NCBI GenBank assembly: GCA_030144725.1
Contig: JASKMD010000003.1
Location: 3,277,286 to 3,341,285, forward strand
From: Haematococcus lacustris
Taxonomy: Eukaryota > Chlorophyta > Chlorophyceae > Chlamydomonadales > Haematococcaceae
Reading direction: 5' to 3'
DNA: 64,000 bases
Below the pieces are notes generated by a model. The model worked only from the letters and a program-made list of their open reading frames with translations. It had not been told where the DNA came from and made no database searches. Positions 40,992-52,781 of this stretch are shown here, piece by piece. A program made the position numbers and the translations under genes. Numbering within the stretch: the stretch's first letter is position 1; each line of letters starts with the position of its first letter.

Positions 40992-41751
40992 GCACCGCTG
41001 AGAGCGAGATAGTTTTTGCTGCGTCTGCCATTTCGTAGATATGACTCTCCTCTGTTCAAAGCACTGTTTACATATATTTTTGACTGAGTGGCTGCGGAGA
41101 TACAGGCTTCGTATCACAGGGGGGTGGTTTTCAGGTAGTTGGGAACGCCTGAGGAAAAGCGCAGCGGGGGAATTTTTATTCCCCCTCTAACCGCCGTCCA
41201 ACTGCCGTTCCCCTGCGAGTCCGTTTGCGCCGTTGGGGAATTCCCCCAGGGGAATGGCGGTGGTTGGTCCCTAACCGCCCTCCCCTCCTCGCTTTTTGCT
41301 ACCCCAGCCGAACCCCGCGGTAGCAGAAAAAGTGCTTGGGGGGAAAAATGACGGGGGACTACGATGATTTCGATGATGACTGGCAGCCCGATGGCACGCA
41401 GCCCGATGTCACTCAGCCCGATGGCATGCTGCTCGATGGCTCGCAGCCCGATGGCACGCAGCCCGATGGCACCCAGCCCGATGGCTCGCAGCCAGGAGGC
41501 TCACGAGGAGATCGTGACCACGATCACCAACAGCGAACATTTGGCTGGGCAAAGATGCAGAGGTGAAAGCAAAGGTGCCAGCTCTTGATAGGCTCGCGGC
41601 CTCTGGCCAAAACTCGCAACATAACGAACCCAACCTCCATTTTCCCCCATTCCCCCGCATTGGAAACGGGGGGCAAAAAGTGCATTCCCCCGTTCCCCTC
41701 TACCCCGTTACCCCGCATTGGAAAGACACCCATTATAGTTTTCGAGGCCTC
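40992..41751. other. Right arm of the DNA transposon, with a 15 bp tandem repeat
   Basis: Holds G/C-rich inverted words (gggggaatttttattccccc at 41165) and about seven copies of a unit agcccgatggcacgc (41385-41490), which in one frame encodes repeated SQPDGTQPDG after an acidic start (MTGDYDDFDDDW). A second subterminal motif ccccgcattgga occurs at 41651 and again at 41711. I cannot say whether the short ORF at 41348-41566 is expressed. Confidence 0.5.
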
Positions 41752-41776
41752 GGGAATCAAAAGGGAGAGTACGGTA
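41752..41776 (-). repeat. Right terminal inverted repeat of the DNA transposon
   Basis: 25 bp, reverse complement of 30397-30421, followed by the inverted copy of the outer 14 bp block. Confidence 0.8.
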
Positions 41777-41788
41777 AGATACTCATAT

Positions 41789-42345
41789 TTGTTTGTTTTC
41801 AATTCCCAGCACCCCACGTGCCGCCTTACAGCTGGCAAGGTTGCTGGTGACAGGTTTCTTCTGTTACACGGAGGGCTATCTCTTGACAGATACGGACCGC
41901 CCGGCCGCCACTTTAGCTCTACAATGAGCTAATGCGCTATTTTTGGCTCGTAGCTAATATTAGCGGACACGCCCTAATCGGCACAGAGCTGCGCCGCTAC
42001 TAGCAAACAGCCATGCATGCTGGTCACACAGCAGCAATCATGCGAAGTGCGCGTACCGTAGCGATGTGTTCCCGTCGCTGAGCCCATCAGAGATTACTGG
42101 ACCTTTGTTTTCCTTACACGACACGCCTGGTGCGTATCAGGCACATGCTAGGTCTTCACACATGCCCGTTGCAGGGCTCACATGCCGGATTCACATTCTC
42201 TTTCACTCCCAGGTCCTATCCTGTACTGTCCTGTGGGCTCACCACTGACCCCTTGCAGCAGGTAAGTCGTCCCGGGCATCAACATTCATAAGCTGTGCAG
42301 TACTCATCGTCTTGCTTTGCTATCTGTCTTGACGATGTAGGCCTG
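41789..42345 (+). promoter_or_regulatory. Junction sequence and 5' leader of copy F
   Basis: 41789-41981 is unrelated to the other leaders and includes agcggacacgccctaat, an inverse match to a string near 11054. From 41982 (gcacagagctgcgccgct) the leader matches that of copy G (52411-52781) closely, with intron-like donor cag|gtaagt near 42263 and acceptor gatgtag|gcctg before ATG 42346. Confidence 0.55.
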
Positions 42346-44044
42346 ATGAAGAAGTCATCAGCAGGCGACGTGAACAAGGGCCAGCAGTTGCAGGGCCTGC
42401 AGGGCCTGCCAGCGGAACTCCTGGATGCAATCTTGAGCCAGCTTGATGAACGCAGAAGGCTGGCAGTCTTCAGGACCAGCAAGCTCCTGGCCACAGCTCT
42501 GCTGCGTATGTGTCCAAGGATCCAGCTCACCTACCCAACCCAGCATGACGTCATTGGGCAGAACCTTCGTGAGCTGGCCCCCTTCCTGACTGAGGCCCTG
42601 CGCAACAGGCAGCAACCAAAGCTGCACCTCACACTGCAGCCAGCCAGTAGCCTCCTGGATGCAATAGAGCAAAGTGAGGAAGCAGAGCCAGCTGCTGCGG
42701 CAGTAGATGCAGCCCGTCTGGTTGCCTGGATGCTGGGGGCAGTGCCGCTGTGTGGGGCAGTCGACAGCCTGGCTATCAGCTGGCAAAACAACTTGGATCT
42801 TCCATGGGAGCCTGACTTCAGCGCAGCCCTGGCGTCCTCCTTCCCCTCTGTGACAAGCCTGACCTTTTTGGAATGCAGGTTAAGCATAGATCACTTGGCA
42901 AATGCCATCAGCCACCCCCTGCTGTCGCCACGGCTGCTGCACCTGAAACTTGAGCTCGTTATCATTCCACATGAAGGCCAGCCTGGCAGGTCTCCCTTCA
43001 TTGGCAGCAGGCTGCAGGAACTCCGCCTGCATGATGTTGTTGATCTGGACGAGGAGCCTGAGTTCCTGTATGGGCTGCTGCCCTTACCGCCCACCCTGAC
43101 TGAGCTGGAGGTGATAGGTTTTTACGGAGATCGTTGGGATTGGGTCAGTTTAGCAGCGGCTGTGAGCAGCTTGGCACAGTTGCAGCAGCTAACGCTGTTT
43201 AATGAGCATACAGGGTCTGACAGCCAGAGGCCAGACTTCATGGCACTGCTGTCAGCGCTGGCCCACCTACCCAGCCTGCACACTCTGCACATGTCTGAAG
43301 ATGTGGTGGGCCAGGTGCAGCTGGACGCGTTGCTGGCTCTCACCCAGATTACCAGCCTGCAGGTCGCAGCCTTCTCAGGCCTGACCTCCTCCCGGGCTAG
43401 CGCAGCCTGCAGCTGGAGGCAGTTGGAGGTGAACTGGGACAAAGCTGGGACACAGCAGCCTACCTGCCCCTGCACAGCCTCACTCACCCTCTGCACCTGC
43501 ATTTACTGGAAAGAGGCAGCGAGGATCCGAGTATAGAGTTGCTGGCTGCAGCTGAGCTCAACCTGTGTGAGAGCATCAAGGCAGGGCTGGTGCTGGGTGG
43601 GCACCTGAGCATAGCCACTGTGGACCTGCTGACTGAGCAATACCTCACCCACAGCCGCCGTGCTGCCCAGCAGCTCACCCACCCCACTGTGGCCAGCAGC
43701 AGCAGCCACTCAGGTCCCAGCATCAGCCTGGCCAGCAGCAGCAACCACTCAGGTCCCAGCACCAGCCTGGCCAGCAGCAGCCACTCAGGGCCCAGCACCA
43801 GCCTGGCCAGCAGCAGCAGCTCGAGGGGCACATCATGCCAGGGGGGCCAGGCGGCAGCATTGGGCAGGGTGGGCAGCAGGGGGGGCCAGCAGCAGCAGGG
43901 GGCCAGGCTCTCATGCAGCGCCTAGGCTGTTACGTGAAGGAGCTGCACATCTCAGTGCCAGAACAGGACGAACTGTCCTCAGACAATCAGCATACCTTAG
44001 CTGTCCTGTTCCCGTCTGCTAACGTTACGTTTGCCAGATATTAG
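42346..44044 (+). pseudogene. F-box/LRR copy F, two frameshifts
   Basis: The frame MKKSSAGDVNKGQQLQGLQG opens with an F-box-like segment (LPAELLDAILSQLDERRRLA) and LRRs (SVTSLTFLECRL, LLHLKLELVI, LQELRLHDVV, LAQLQQLTLF, LPSLHTLHMSE) until about 43435, where a small insertion in the SWRQLEVNW region shifts the frame. The C-terminal half continues in a second frame (LAAAELNLCESIKAGLVLGG) and shifts again near 43815 into a third (MPGGPGGSIGQGGQQGGPAA to AVLFPSANVTFARY). The Ser-linker has three repeat units. Closest relative is copy G. Either a young pseudogene or a gene with assembly errors; the near-perfect agreement with G elsewhere keeps both possible. Confidence 0.7.
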
Positions 44045-45176
44045 TAGAACACCGCATGGCTGTGTGCCCTCCCTGCTTCCCCACACTGCATCATGATGAC
44101 TCACAAGCTGGCTGGGGCCGGCTGAGGTGTGCCATGAGGTGCGGCGGCACTGCCATGATGTGCCGTGGTCATGCGCTGGGTAGTGATGATTGACTGGGTA
44201 GTGATGATTGACGCTTTGCTCCATCACCAAGACGAAGCTGATGGTGGTGAAGTGATGCGCGGTGTGCTGTGCCTTAAACAGGCTAAACCTGTAGTGTCAG
44301 CCAGTGGATGTCTCATGTACCCTTCATTCCCGGACCTCCCAACCACCAACCTCCTAGACCCCATAAACCAGAGTTGTTTCAAAGCTAGGATGCATGATAT
44401 GATTTCCCTTCATGTTCATGCGCATGCCTTGATGTGAAGGGCCGGCTCTCATTGGGCTGTCAGTTGTCGGTGTGCGTTGACAAGGTATTGCTTGCTTTCT
44501 CCTCAAGCTGGGCTTCTGTTGTAAAGTTCCGAAACCTGCTCTGGAGTACATATTTTTGCAATACTACTACGTTGTTTGCAAGGCATCAAACAGTATGTGG
44601 ATAGCAGCAGCTGCGAGTCTCTGCACTACTGGTGGCATTAACAATATTCGAATAAGCAGCATATTGGCGTGCCCTAACAACTGTCACACCCACCTCTCTC
44701 TCCCCAGCCAGCTACGTAGCACAGTTTGTCTTGTAGCCTGTGTCCAATCACGACTCTTGCTGTGCCTCCACCCTCATCCCATCACCTACACCCCTCATGT
44801 CAGGTCTCCTTCCCTGATCTCAGCGTCGAGACGTCGCTCCCTCCTTTCTCACCAGTAGACAATGGTTTACACTGGTAGAAGATGGCTCAACCAGCAGGTG
44901 ACGACACACACAGAAGATGACATAAAAGAAGGCACAACACCGTCGCATTGAGGACGCAGTCAACACAGGCTCAGCCCAGCCTAGCAGCACCCAGCACCAG
45001 AAGTACCCACCGGCATGCCCGTTAACATGATTGTGATTCCCACTGGTCACCCCCGCCGTTGGCCGCATCCCCATGGCCAAAGAGATGAACACTATCTCAT
45101 TTCTGCACGGATGGGGCTGCCGATTGGTGCGATGAGCTGCTGATGGCCTGACTAGTGTGCAGCCAGCCCCAGCGGT
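44045..45176. other. 3' flank of copy F
   Basis: No gene. Homologous in blocks to the flanks of B, D, G and H (for example tgccatgatgtgccgtggtc, cctacacccctcat, ctagcagcacccagcaccag). Ends at a possible acceptor catttctcag before the next gene. Confidence 0.6.
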
Positions 45177-45216
45177 TTGCCGGGTGGCTGGCCCCTAACC
45201 CGTGACCATTTCTCAG

Positions 45217-48200
45217 GTTTTCAGGCGGAAGTGCAGGTTCAAGAGCGTTGCCACAGGGAGCTGCTGGCAGGTGACCCCTTACCCCACCCCAGCCCTCACC
45301 ACCTTGATCACTGGCAGCAGCAGGAGCAACAACAGCCAGAGTGCACCCCCTACTACCAGCAGCAGCAGGCAGCCACCGCCCCTCCCCTCTCCCTTCACCC
45401 CTGCTTTGCTGCCTGGCGTCAGGCTAGTGCCGTGGACAAGTACAGGCGCTGCCGCACCCAGGCAGCCTGCCTGCAGGCCTGGGCCTGGGCAGTGGCTGAG
45501 GCGCGCCTGCACTGCCCCGCCCCAGCCAACGACAGAGCTAGATCAGATCCACAGCTACACTGGCCGTTGCCTGATGACCAGGTTGGGCCCGGCGGGGCTG
45601 GTTGCGAGGGACAGGCGGCTCGAGGCTGCGAGAGCAACCACCAGGCTGGGCCAGGCTGGGCCAGTGAGGGGGAGGTTGCTGGTGCCAAGGCATGGCGGCA
45701 CTGCCCAGGGGCACGGCAGCAGAACTGGGGTAGCACTGGCAGCGTGGGCATCCCAGGTGCAGCGCCAGCCAGCCAGGCTGAAGTGGCCTGGGCAGGTGGT
45801 TATGAAGCCCACCCCAGCTTCCCTGTTGCCATGGAGCAGCAGCAGCCAGGCCAGGAGTGCTGGGAGTGGGGCCAAGGTGGCGGCTGCTCCCCTCCTGACC
45901 AGGGTGGTGGCCGGCTGGGGGAGGCAGAGCGGCGCCTGGGCATTGCTTCTGCCTTGGCCACCGCCTCTGCCGCCATCTGTGCTGCCCTCAGCTCAGCAGC
46001 CGCGGCTGCAGCACTGTCCCCCTCAGCTGACCCAGCCCAGACCTCCACACTCATGCGCCCAGCCAGCCAGGCAGGCCCTGCTGATGCATCCAGCCAGCCC
46101 TACCCAGGCAGCCCAGCTGACCCCTCCCCCTCCTCCCCTCCCTCATTGCCCACAGACCACACCCCCAAGGAGCTGAGCCTGGCACAGCTGCCTTGGCACA
46201 TCACAGCAGGGCAGGGGTCGGGCTCCCAGCCCCCAAGCGCGGCCTCATCGCCAGGGGAGCGTTGTGTCCTGCTGCTGCCGCCCACAGCTGTGAGGGAGGC
46301 TTGGAGTGACACCCGGCCAGGCGGCCCGCATCAGCAGGGGCCAGGCCATGAAGGGCCAAGTCAGCAGGAGGTGGGTCAGGAGGGGCTCGAGGATGGCTGG
46401 GGCTGGGGTGTGGGCGGTCAAGGCGGGGCACTTGCTTGCGGGCAGGTGCTCCTCATTCCCAGTTTTGGAGCGCGAGCGACTCAGTATGGAGCCATGACTG
46501 GAACGGCCTTGCTGCCCCTGCCGCCCTCACCTCCACCCCCTGCCGGTGTGCCAGCGCTTGGACACCAGCAGTCAGGTGCTGAGAGTTGCGGCGGGCACAG
46601 CAGTACAGGAGGTCGGGGCAGCAGCCAGGGCCTGGGCCAGGCCTCCAGCAATGTCACTGCTGATCAGGTGACGCAGCGCAGCACAGCAGCAGGCGGGCGG
46701 CCGAAGAGGGGAGCACAGCCTGGTCCTGGACCTGTGCCTGAGGCAGAGGCAGCGGCCGAGGATGTCACAGGGGGTGGTCCAAAGGCAGCAGCAGCAGCAG
46801 CAGCAGAAGCAGGCCCCTTGAATGGGCTAAGGGGTGGTCAGGATGGGGTGGGTGTTGAGGGAGGGTCCTGTGAGGTGGCCCTGCTCAACCCAGGACCATC
46901 AGCTGGGGCTGGGGCTGGGGTGCGGGCGGGGCCTGCAACTGGGTCTGTGACTGCAGCTGAGTCTGGGGCTGCCAACAGGGCTGGGACAGGGGCGGGTAGG
47001 CGGAGTGCGGTGGGTATGGCCCCTGCTGCCTGGGAGGCCGTGCACGCCGCCCTGGCCGTCCTCCACCAACACCAGGTAGCGCCTGAGGAGCTGCAGGCGG
47101 CCTTGGGGGCCAGGGGCCAGTCAGCTGGCAGCCTCCAGCAGCCCTCAGCAGCAGCCTGGCCCCAGGCACCTGTCCTAGCCTCAAAACCTACACCTGCAGC
47201 CACAGTGGCAGTGGCAGGCGTGTCGGCACAGGCCATGTCTGCTGCCACTGGCCAGGGTGCTTCAGGGCAGCCCCCAGGCCCTGATGCAGCTGTCACAGGG
47301 GCGGGGCCAGGGTCCAAGGGAGTTGCCTCCAGGCCAGCACCCTCGCCAGCAGCCTCCTTGGGGCAGCCCTGCATCCCTCCCCTCCAGGCCCCAGCTGTCG
47401 CCACACTGCCCCGCCCAGGGACCGACTGCCAGCGACCCTCCCACAACCTCCTGGCCACCAGCGCCACCCCTCCCTCTGCTCCATGCCAAGCAGCTCCAGT
47501 CTAGCCACCGTCAGCACCACCACACCCTCCCTGGCCCACTCCCAGTCCCTGGCCCACAGCATTGCCGCCGCAGCCGGCAGCCTGAAAGCTTTGGAAACAG
47601 AGCGACTGCTTCAGCTGTTGGAAGCTGATGTGGCCTGGTTCGATGACATGCTGGCAGATGGACGCCCCCTGGCCACCCCTGCTGCTGCTGCTGCTGCTGC
47701 TGGTCCCCCACCTGCCAGTCCAAGGCCAGGGACTCCTGCATTCCCAGCTACCCAGGCAGGGGCACCAGCCCGCCAGGCAGCAGGGCAGCCACAGCAGCCG
47801 CAGCTCGGGCAGATGGGTGGAGAAGCTGTGGGTGGGGGTGACAGGGGTGGCAGCAGGCTGCAGCGCAGCACCAACACTACCAGCCCCGACACCTCTGCTG
47901 CCCCCCACCTCATCACTGCCACTGCAGCACTAGCCACAACCTATGCCACCGCCTCAGCAGCAGACGAGGCTGTGAGGGGTCCATCAGCAGCAGCAGCAGC
48001 CCAGGCTCAGACTCAGACTCAGGCTCACCGCCTAAGGCGGTCACACAGCCCCTGTGGGGTGCACACAAGGTCGCTCGGCAGCGGCGGCTGGGTCTCCCGG
48101 TCTCAGGGCATGGACCAGGGGCTGACCCAGGGCGGCTCAGGCCACAAGCGCAGCTGCTGCGGGGCCAGCAGCGGGGATGTGTTGCTAAGCAGCACTGGGG

Positions 48201-50161
48201 CTGAGGGGCTGAGTCCCTACACTGCGTCATCAGCTGCTGCTGTTCTGGCTGCTGCTGTGTTGATCAGGGGGTCAGGTGTGCCCGTTGATATGCGTGGCAG
48301 CTGGCCTACTGCACGGGCTGCCTTGCAGCAGCCATTGCTACCACAGCGGAAGCAGCAGCAGCAGGGCATACTGCAGCAACACCAGCAGCACCTGTCACAG
48401 CAGCAGCAGCAGCTGGCTGTGCTAGCCAGTGGCTCAAGGCTGCTGGCATGGGCACCAGCCCCAGGACCCGGCTCTCCCCTACCTGCCCCTGGCCAGGCGG
48501 TAGAAGTCGAGTTCAGCCACAGCAGCCTTGGCAGCAGCAGCCAGCAGTCCAGCGGGAGCAGCAGCAGCAGCAGCAGGGGAGGCAGACAAGTCAGCCTTGT
48601 GGGCAGTGAGGTGAGTAGCAGGGGTAGGGGAAACAGCAGCACTGTTTACACCAAGACCTCCGGCCCCCCTCCACCACAGCCAGGGACTAAGCCAAAGTCC
48701 CTCCCAGCCCAGCAGCCGGTGAGCCAGGCACCAAGCCAAAGGGCCTCTGGCCACCGTCTCTCGCCCTCGCCTGCCGCAGCTGCTCCAGCTGATGTGGGTG
48801 CAGCCGGCCCTGCCTCCAACTACATGACCACCTGGCTCAAGAAGACGGCTGGCCTGAGCCACAAGCAGCAGGAGCTGTTGCTCGCAGCGCTGGCCTCCAG
48901 GGCCAAGGACCGCCAAGCAGCCTTGCTAAGCTCACAGGCTACAGCACACCACCCTGACCAGGCAGCACCGCCAGAGCTCGCTCGGCCTGCCAGCACCAAA
49001 GCCGCCCTGCCAGCGCAAACTCCCGGCTCAAAGCTGCAAGACAGCAGCGCAAACCACGCATCCTTACCCAGCAGGCTCAGCCAGGCTGCTCGCGACAATA
49101 GCAGGACCGAGCGTCATCGCGGGTTAGCGACCAGGGCGAGCGAGGTAACGGCCGCCCAGTTGCAGCCTTTTAACCGACAGCGCAGCCTGGCAGCGGCGTT
49201 TCAGGCAGAGCGCCAGCCTGCTTCGCAATCTCCGCTGCGACGGTCGCTGCCTACGTCTGATCTGGTGGCAGCTCTGAGCCATGCCAAGTGCGCTGCGGGA
49301 TATACATCCTACAGCGTCGCTCCCACTGCCATTTCCGTCATTGAGCCACGAGCCTCAAGTGCACTGCCAGCAGACCAGCAGGCGCGGTGCGCTGTGCGTG
49401 AGGCACAGGTAGGCAACTCCGCGCAGGTAGGCAACGGGTCGGGAAAGCGAGCGTCGCAGCTTGACTTTGCGCGGCCGCATTCCCCGCCGAGGGCGCAACC
49501 GATACACCAACCGTTTCCAGTGACGTCCGCCCAGCTGCTTCTTCGAGCACAGCCGCCGCGGCAACAGCAGCCCGGGGATTCGTCCGAACTTCTACCGGCG
49601 GAGCGCTTACTGCTGGAGCAGTTGGGTGTCGATTTTGCCTCACGCCTAGCCGCCCAGCCTGCTCATCCTCACCAGCAGCAGCAGCAGTGGCTTGGGATGG
49701 GAATACCAGCACAAGCAGGGCAAGCAACCCCTCTGCAACCCAGCAGCCTAGCCACAAACCCGGTCTACGATGCTAAGCAGACAGGCAGTGCGCCTCACCT
49801 GAGTCCTGACCCCAACTGGCCACATGCAGCCAAGGGGGGTGTAGTGGAAGAAAGTGCACCTGCTCCATCTCATTTGCCCGCTCCATGCCCATCAGAGCCG
49901 ATGGCCGGGCAGCAGGAGGGGCATGATGGGCATGGGCTGCAACTGCATAGGGGTCCTGCTGATGGGTCTGAGGCCCACACTCGCTGGCAGGTTGGCAGCC
50001 TTGCAGCAGCCAGCTCCCACTATGCCCACCAAGGCCACCAAGACGGCTGCTGGCCCAGTCACGACCCTGGCGCTGGCCTGGCACAGGGTCTGGCGCAGGG
50101 CCCCAGGACCTGGCTGCAGCTCAACCCTGTGTTTTCCGAGCATCATCCAGATGCAGGCTGA
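45217..50161 (+). CDS. Large Ala/Gln/Pro-rich protein of unknown function (multi-part model)
   Basis: Two long overlapping + strand frames cover this region: 45177-47504 (775 codons) and 47483-50161 (892 codons). I begin the model after the acceptor-like catttctcag at about 45216. They are in different frames, so at least one intron or a frameshift must join them; I cannot place it. The first part has one region with Sfi1-like spacing of Trp (PCFAAWRQASAVDKYRRCRT and CLQAWAWAVAEARL). The second part has amphipathic helices (LKALETERLLQLLEADVAWF, TTWLKKTAGLSHKQQELLLA) between Ser/Gln/Ala-rich tracts. The last third (about 49020-49660) is markedly richer in CpG and less repetitive. No catalytic motif seen. 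Function unknown. Confidence 0.45.
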
Positions 50162-50430
50162 GCCAGCCAGGCAGCCTGGGTGGCCTCCCCAGGGCGTATC
50201 ACCGCCCAGCAGCGGCGTACAGGACGGTAATGTGTGTCAGGCCCCCCTCGAGCTGCTCCACATTACATTAGTGCATGTCCGTCATGCCAGCTAGCTACTA
50301 AGGTCCCTTACGATGGTAAAGGGGACAGCTCGTCTGCGTAGGCTCCCACACAACATGCTCACTACACACAACCCCTAAGGCTGTGGGAACTGCATGTGCG
50401 CATGTATTGTCTACACTCACATTCTGGCAT
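50162..50430. other. Intergenic region after the 45-50 kb gene
   Basis: Nothing recognisable beyond the probable 3' UTR of the preceding gene. Confidence 0.4.
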
Positions 50431-50640
50431 TAGGGATCTTTGCCAGCTGCTTTGAGGCTGCCAACGCATGGGCATGCCTGCTTCGTGAGCTTTGTCTTGT
50501 AACGTTGTGTTTGCTTTAGGTTGTGATCTTGGTTTTCCTTCAGATGAGTGGACCAGCAATAGAAAGCCATGCATCTGCCATCTAGCACGTGTGCGTTGCT
50601 GCAAAGTGAGGGGTGAATTGGAAACAATGGTAGTTTGCCA
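50431..50640 (+). repeat. Segmental duplication block (second copy, part 1)
   Basis: Matches 29979-30185 over about 200 bp, including tttaggttgtgatcttggtt and gtggaccagcaatagaaagc. The match breaks at about 50640 and resumes at about 52239, so 1.6 kb was inserted here or lost from the other copy. Confidence 0.75.
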
Positions 50641-52238
50641 ATCGCCAGCCTATGATTCAGGCGACCCCAACTAACAAAAAATGACAGGAAATGATAGGAG
50701 ACCGACCCCTGGTAATCAAAACGACGCCGCGTCTCAGCCACGTGGTTTCTATTAGTGTTTCGCACATCCCTGGATAGAGGACTCTGTCAGCTATGCGGTG
50801 CAACTTGTAACAATAAATATTGTGCAGTGTGCTGAGTGCTATGGCGGCTCAAATCTTGACATTTAAATTCATGCCCGTTTTGCTCATGCGGGCCTCGCCG
50901 CGACCGACGTGGCCCAGTAGCCTCTGCAAACAGTCAGGGACAGTCACCGCAGTCAAAACAATGCGCATGGCACGCCAAACCGATGTAACGACGCCCCTCC
51001 ACCCATGCTCGGAAGTATACAAGGCTGTTGCATTGCTTGACCGCTTCGTGAGTAGTACCTACTACCTGGCCACTCGGTAAGGCCACTCAATGTGTGTATG
51101 CCGTTGCCACGTTACCTTGCTCGACATGTTGGGTCCGATCCCTCCCGCCCGCCCTCCTCTTGCGTGTCGAGCTTGTGTTCAGCTCCGCCCTGACCCCCTG
51201 CTGCTCAGCTGGAGGGGTGGGCGGCCCAGGGGCAGCACCAGCACCAGCTGCCTGCTGCTGCCAGGGTAGTGCAGCAGGAGGGGGGGGCAGGTCAGGGGCA
51301 ACACCAGCACCAGCTGCCTGCTGCTGCCAGGGGGGGGCAGCAGGAGGGGGCGAAGGGTGGGAGGGAGGGAGGGCAATGGGGGGCTTGGGAGGGGGTGGTG
51401 GTGGTGGGGGGAGGGCGGGGCTGAGGTTGGAAGGGGTTAGCAGGGATGGGAGGGCAATGAGGGGGCTGGGAGGGGTGGGGGGGGTGGGGAGGCGGGGCTG
51501 GGGTTGGGAGGGGGTAGGAGGAGGTAGAAAGGCTGTGCTGGGCTGGGGAGGGGGTGGGGCTGCAAGAGGTGCAAGGGGGTGCAAGGGGGCACGGTCCGGA
51601 GTGGGAGGGGGTGGGAGGGGCTGGGAGGGGGTGGGGGGGGGCTGGAAGGGTTCCGAGTCAGCACTGCAAGGCAAAGTTAGGTCACGCCAAAGTATGTTCT
51701 CACAAGCCTACTCAATGAACTGACGTGCTTTCTTCTCCAGCAGCTGTGACGTTGAGTAAGGAACAGAGTTACAGATCGAAATCTTCTGAAAAGTCGCAGT
51801 GCTCAGCTCACAACATACTACTTTGTGGATGGGGGTCCCTTTTCCTGTGTGACTGGCGAGAGAGAGACGCACATTCTCCGTGTTTCTTGCAATGTCGATC
51901 AGTAACTTGCCCCTCGACGGTCTTCCGACGCCGCCTGCACCAATGAAAGGCTCGCGGAGTGAGCCTGGCGGGCTAAACATAGAATGTACTTCAGGCTCGA
52001 TGCCAAGCGTAGTTCGCTCATTGGTGCCGCTACTCACCACTAGAACAATCGATAGTGAGCAGCTGAAGTGTGTCCGCGCTCGCATGCGCCGGCATGGACT
52101 CTGATGCAAGGATTAACGCGCCGCCTGCCAGTAGATGCGGAGTAATACGCAGGTGCCAATGCAACAAACGCTATCGAAATCGGTGCACTTTGTAGCGAGT
52201 ACTTGCATGAAGATTATCAATCCCATGTTGGGACATCC
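50641..52238. other. 1.6 kb segment absent from the paralogous block
   Basis: Holds a Pro-rich - strand frame over G-rich repeats (51087-51674; see the separate - strand entry at 51708 for the neighbouring ORF) with a duplicated ccagctgcctgctgctgcca. Composition and content differ from both flanks. No terminal repeats that would define a transposon were found. Confidence 0.45.
51708..52109 (-). CDS. Unknown 133 aa ORF, possibly a gene fragment
   Basis: An open - strand frame with balanced composition, unlike the GC-repetitive surroundings: MHQSPCRRMRARTHFSCSLS, then FIGAGGVGRPSRGKLLIDIA and ICNSVPYSTSQLLEKKARQF. The GAGGVG stretch recalls a P-loop but lacks the GK(S/T) ending, so I do not call it an ATPase. 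It may be an exon or a remnant of an imported element within the 1.6 kb extra segment. I do not recognise it. Confidence 0.25.
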   Translation of the reverse strand: MHQSPCRRMRARTHFSCSLSIVLVVSSGTNERTTLGIEPEVHSMFSPPGSLREPFIGAGGVGRPSRGKLLIDIARNTENVRLSLASHTGKGTPIHKVVCCELSTATFQKISICNSVPYSTSQLLEKKARQFIE

Positions 52239-52781
52239 TGACTATGATGCGGCAGGCTGCCCTAGCCTAGGCTACCATACAACAGCCACTGTCAGTTTCC
52301 AGGTCCATCCAGGTCGTCAATGTGGCATTAGTGCAGGTGACAAAGAATATATGGAACCGCCCACAGTTATTGTGCGTGCGACCTGGACCATGTAAGTCAC
52401 GACTCAGGGACACAAAGCTGCGCCGCTACTAGCAAACAGCCATGCATGCTTGTCACACAGCAGCAATCATGCGAAGTGCGCGTACCGTAGCGATGTGTCC
52501 CCGTCGCTGATCATATCAGAGATTGCTGGACATTTGTTTTCCTTACACGACACGCCTGGTGCGTATCAGGCTCATGCTAGGTCTTCACACATGCCCGTTG
52601 CAGGGCTCACATGCCGGATTCGCATTCTCTTCTACTCCCAGGCCTTATCCTGTGCTGTCCTGTGGGCTTACCACTGACGCCTGACCCCTTGCAGCAGGTT
52701 AGTCGTCCCACGCACCAACATTCATAAGCGGTGCAGTACTCATCGTCTTGCTTTGCTCTCTTTCTTGACGACGTAGGCCTG
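52239..52781 (+). promoter_or_regulatory. Duplication block part 2 and 5' leader of copy G
   Basis: 52239-52404 matches the left flank of copy F at 30204-30397 and passes straight into the leader at 52411, showing the arrangement without the DNA transposon. Intron-like donor cag|gttagt near 52699 and acceptor gacgtag|gcctg lie before ATG 52782. Confidence 0.6.

Larger units (their letters stand above)
30363..41788. mobile_element. Inverted-repeat DNA transposon containing a nested LTR retrotransposon
   Basis: Terminal sequences are inverted copies: ATATGAGTATCTTA at 30363-30376 against 41775-41788; a perfect 25 bp repeat TACCGTACTCTCCC... at 30397-30421 against 41752-41776; and a 22 bp subterminal repeat (tgggtgtctttccaatgcgg plus gg) at 31362-31383 against 41711-41732. 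Removing LTR element 2 and one target copy leaves about 4.9 kb. It encodes a hAT-like transposase (38793-40991). The left end carries an extra 20-odd bases between the two terminal blocks, and about 930 bp separate the terminal and subterminal repeats on the left compared with about 20 bp on the right, so the left end has been rearranged. No clear target duplication is visible. Confidence 0.65.

Noticed and set aside
11054..41974. A single transposon bounded by tagggcgtgtccgct (11054) and agcggacacgcccta (about 41960)
   Set aside because: The two strings are about 30 kb apart with several intact units between them and no matching target duplication; they are more likely independent element tips.
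45202..46176. Alternative frame of the 45 kb gene (Pro/Arg-rich, 324 codons) as the real protein
   Set aside because: It lacks the Trp-spaced helical segment and ends in a Pro-rich run; the 775-codon frame is longer and has more protein-like segments, although splicing between frames cannot be excluded.
51708..52109. P-loop ATPase or helicase from the GAGGVG stretch
   Set aside because: The required Lys-Ser/Thr is missing and no other helicase motif follows, so the ORF was left unnamed.
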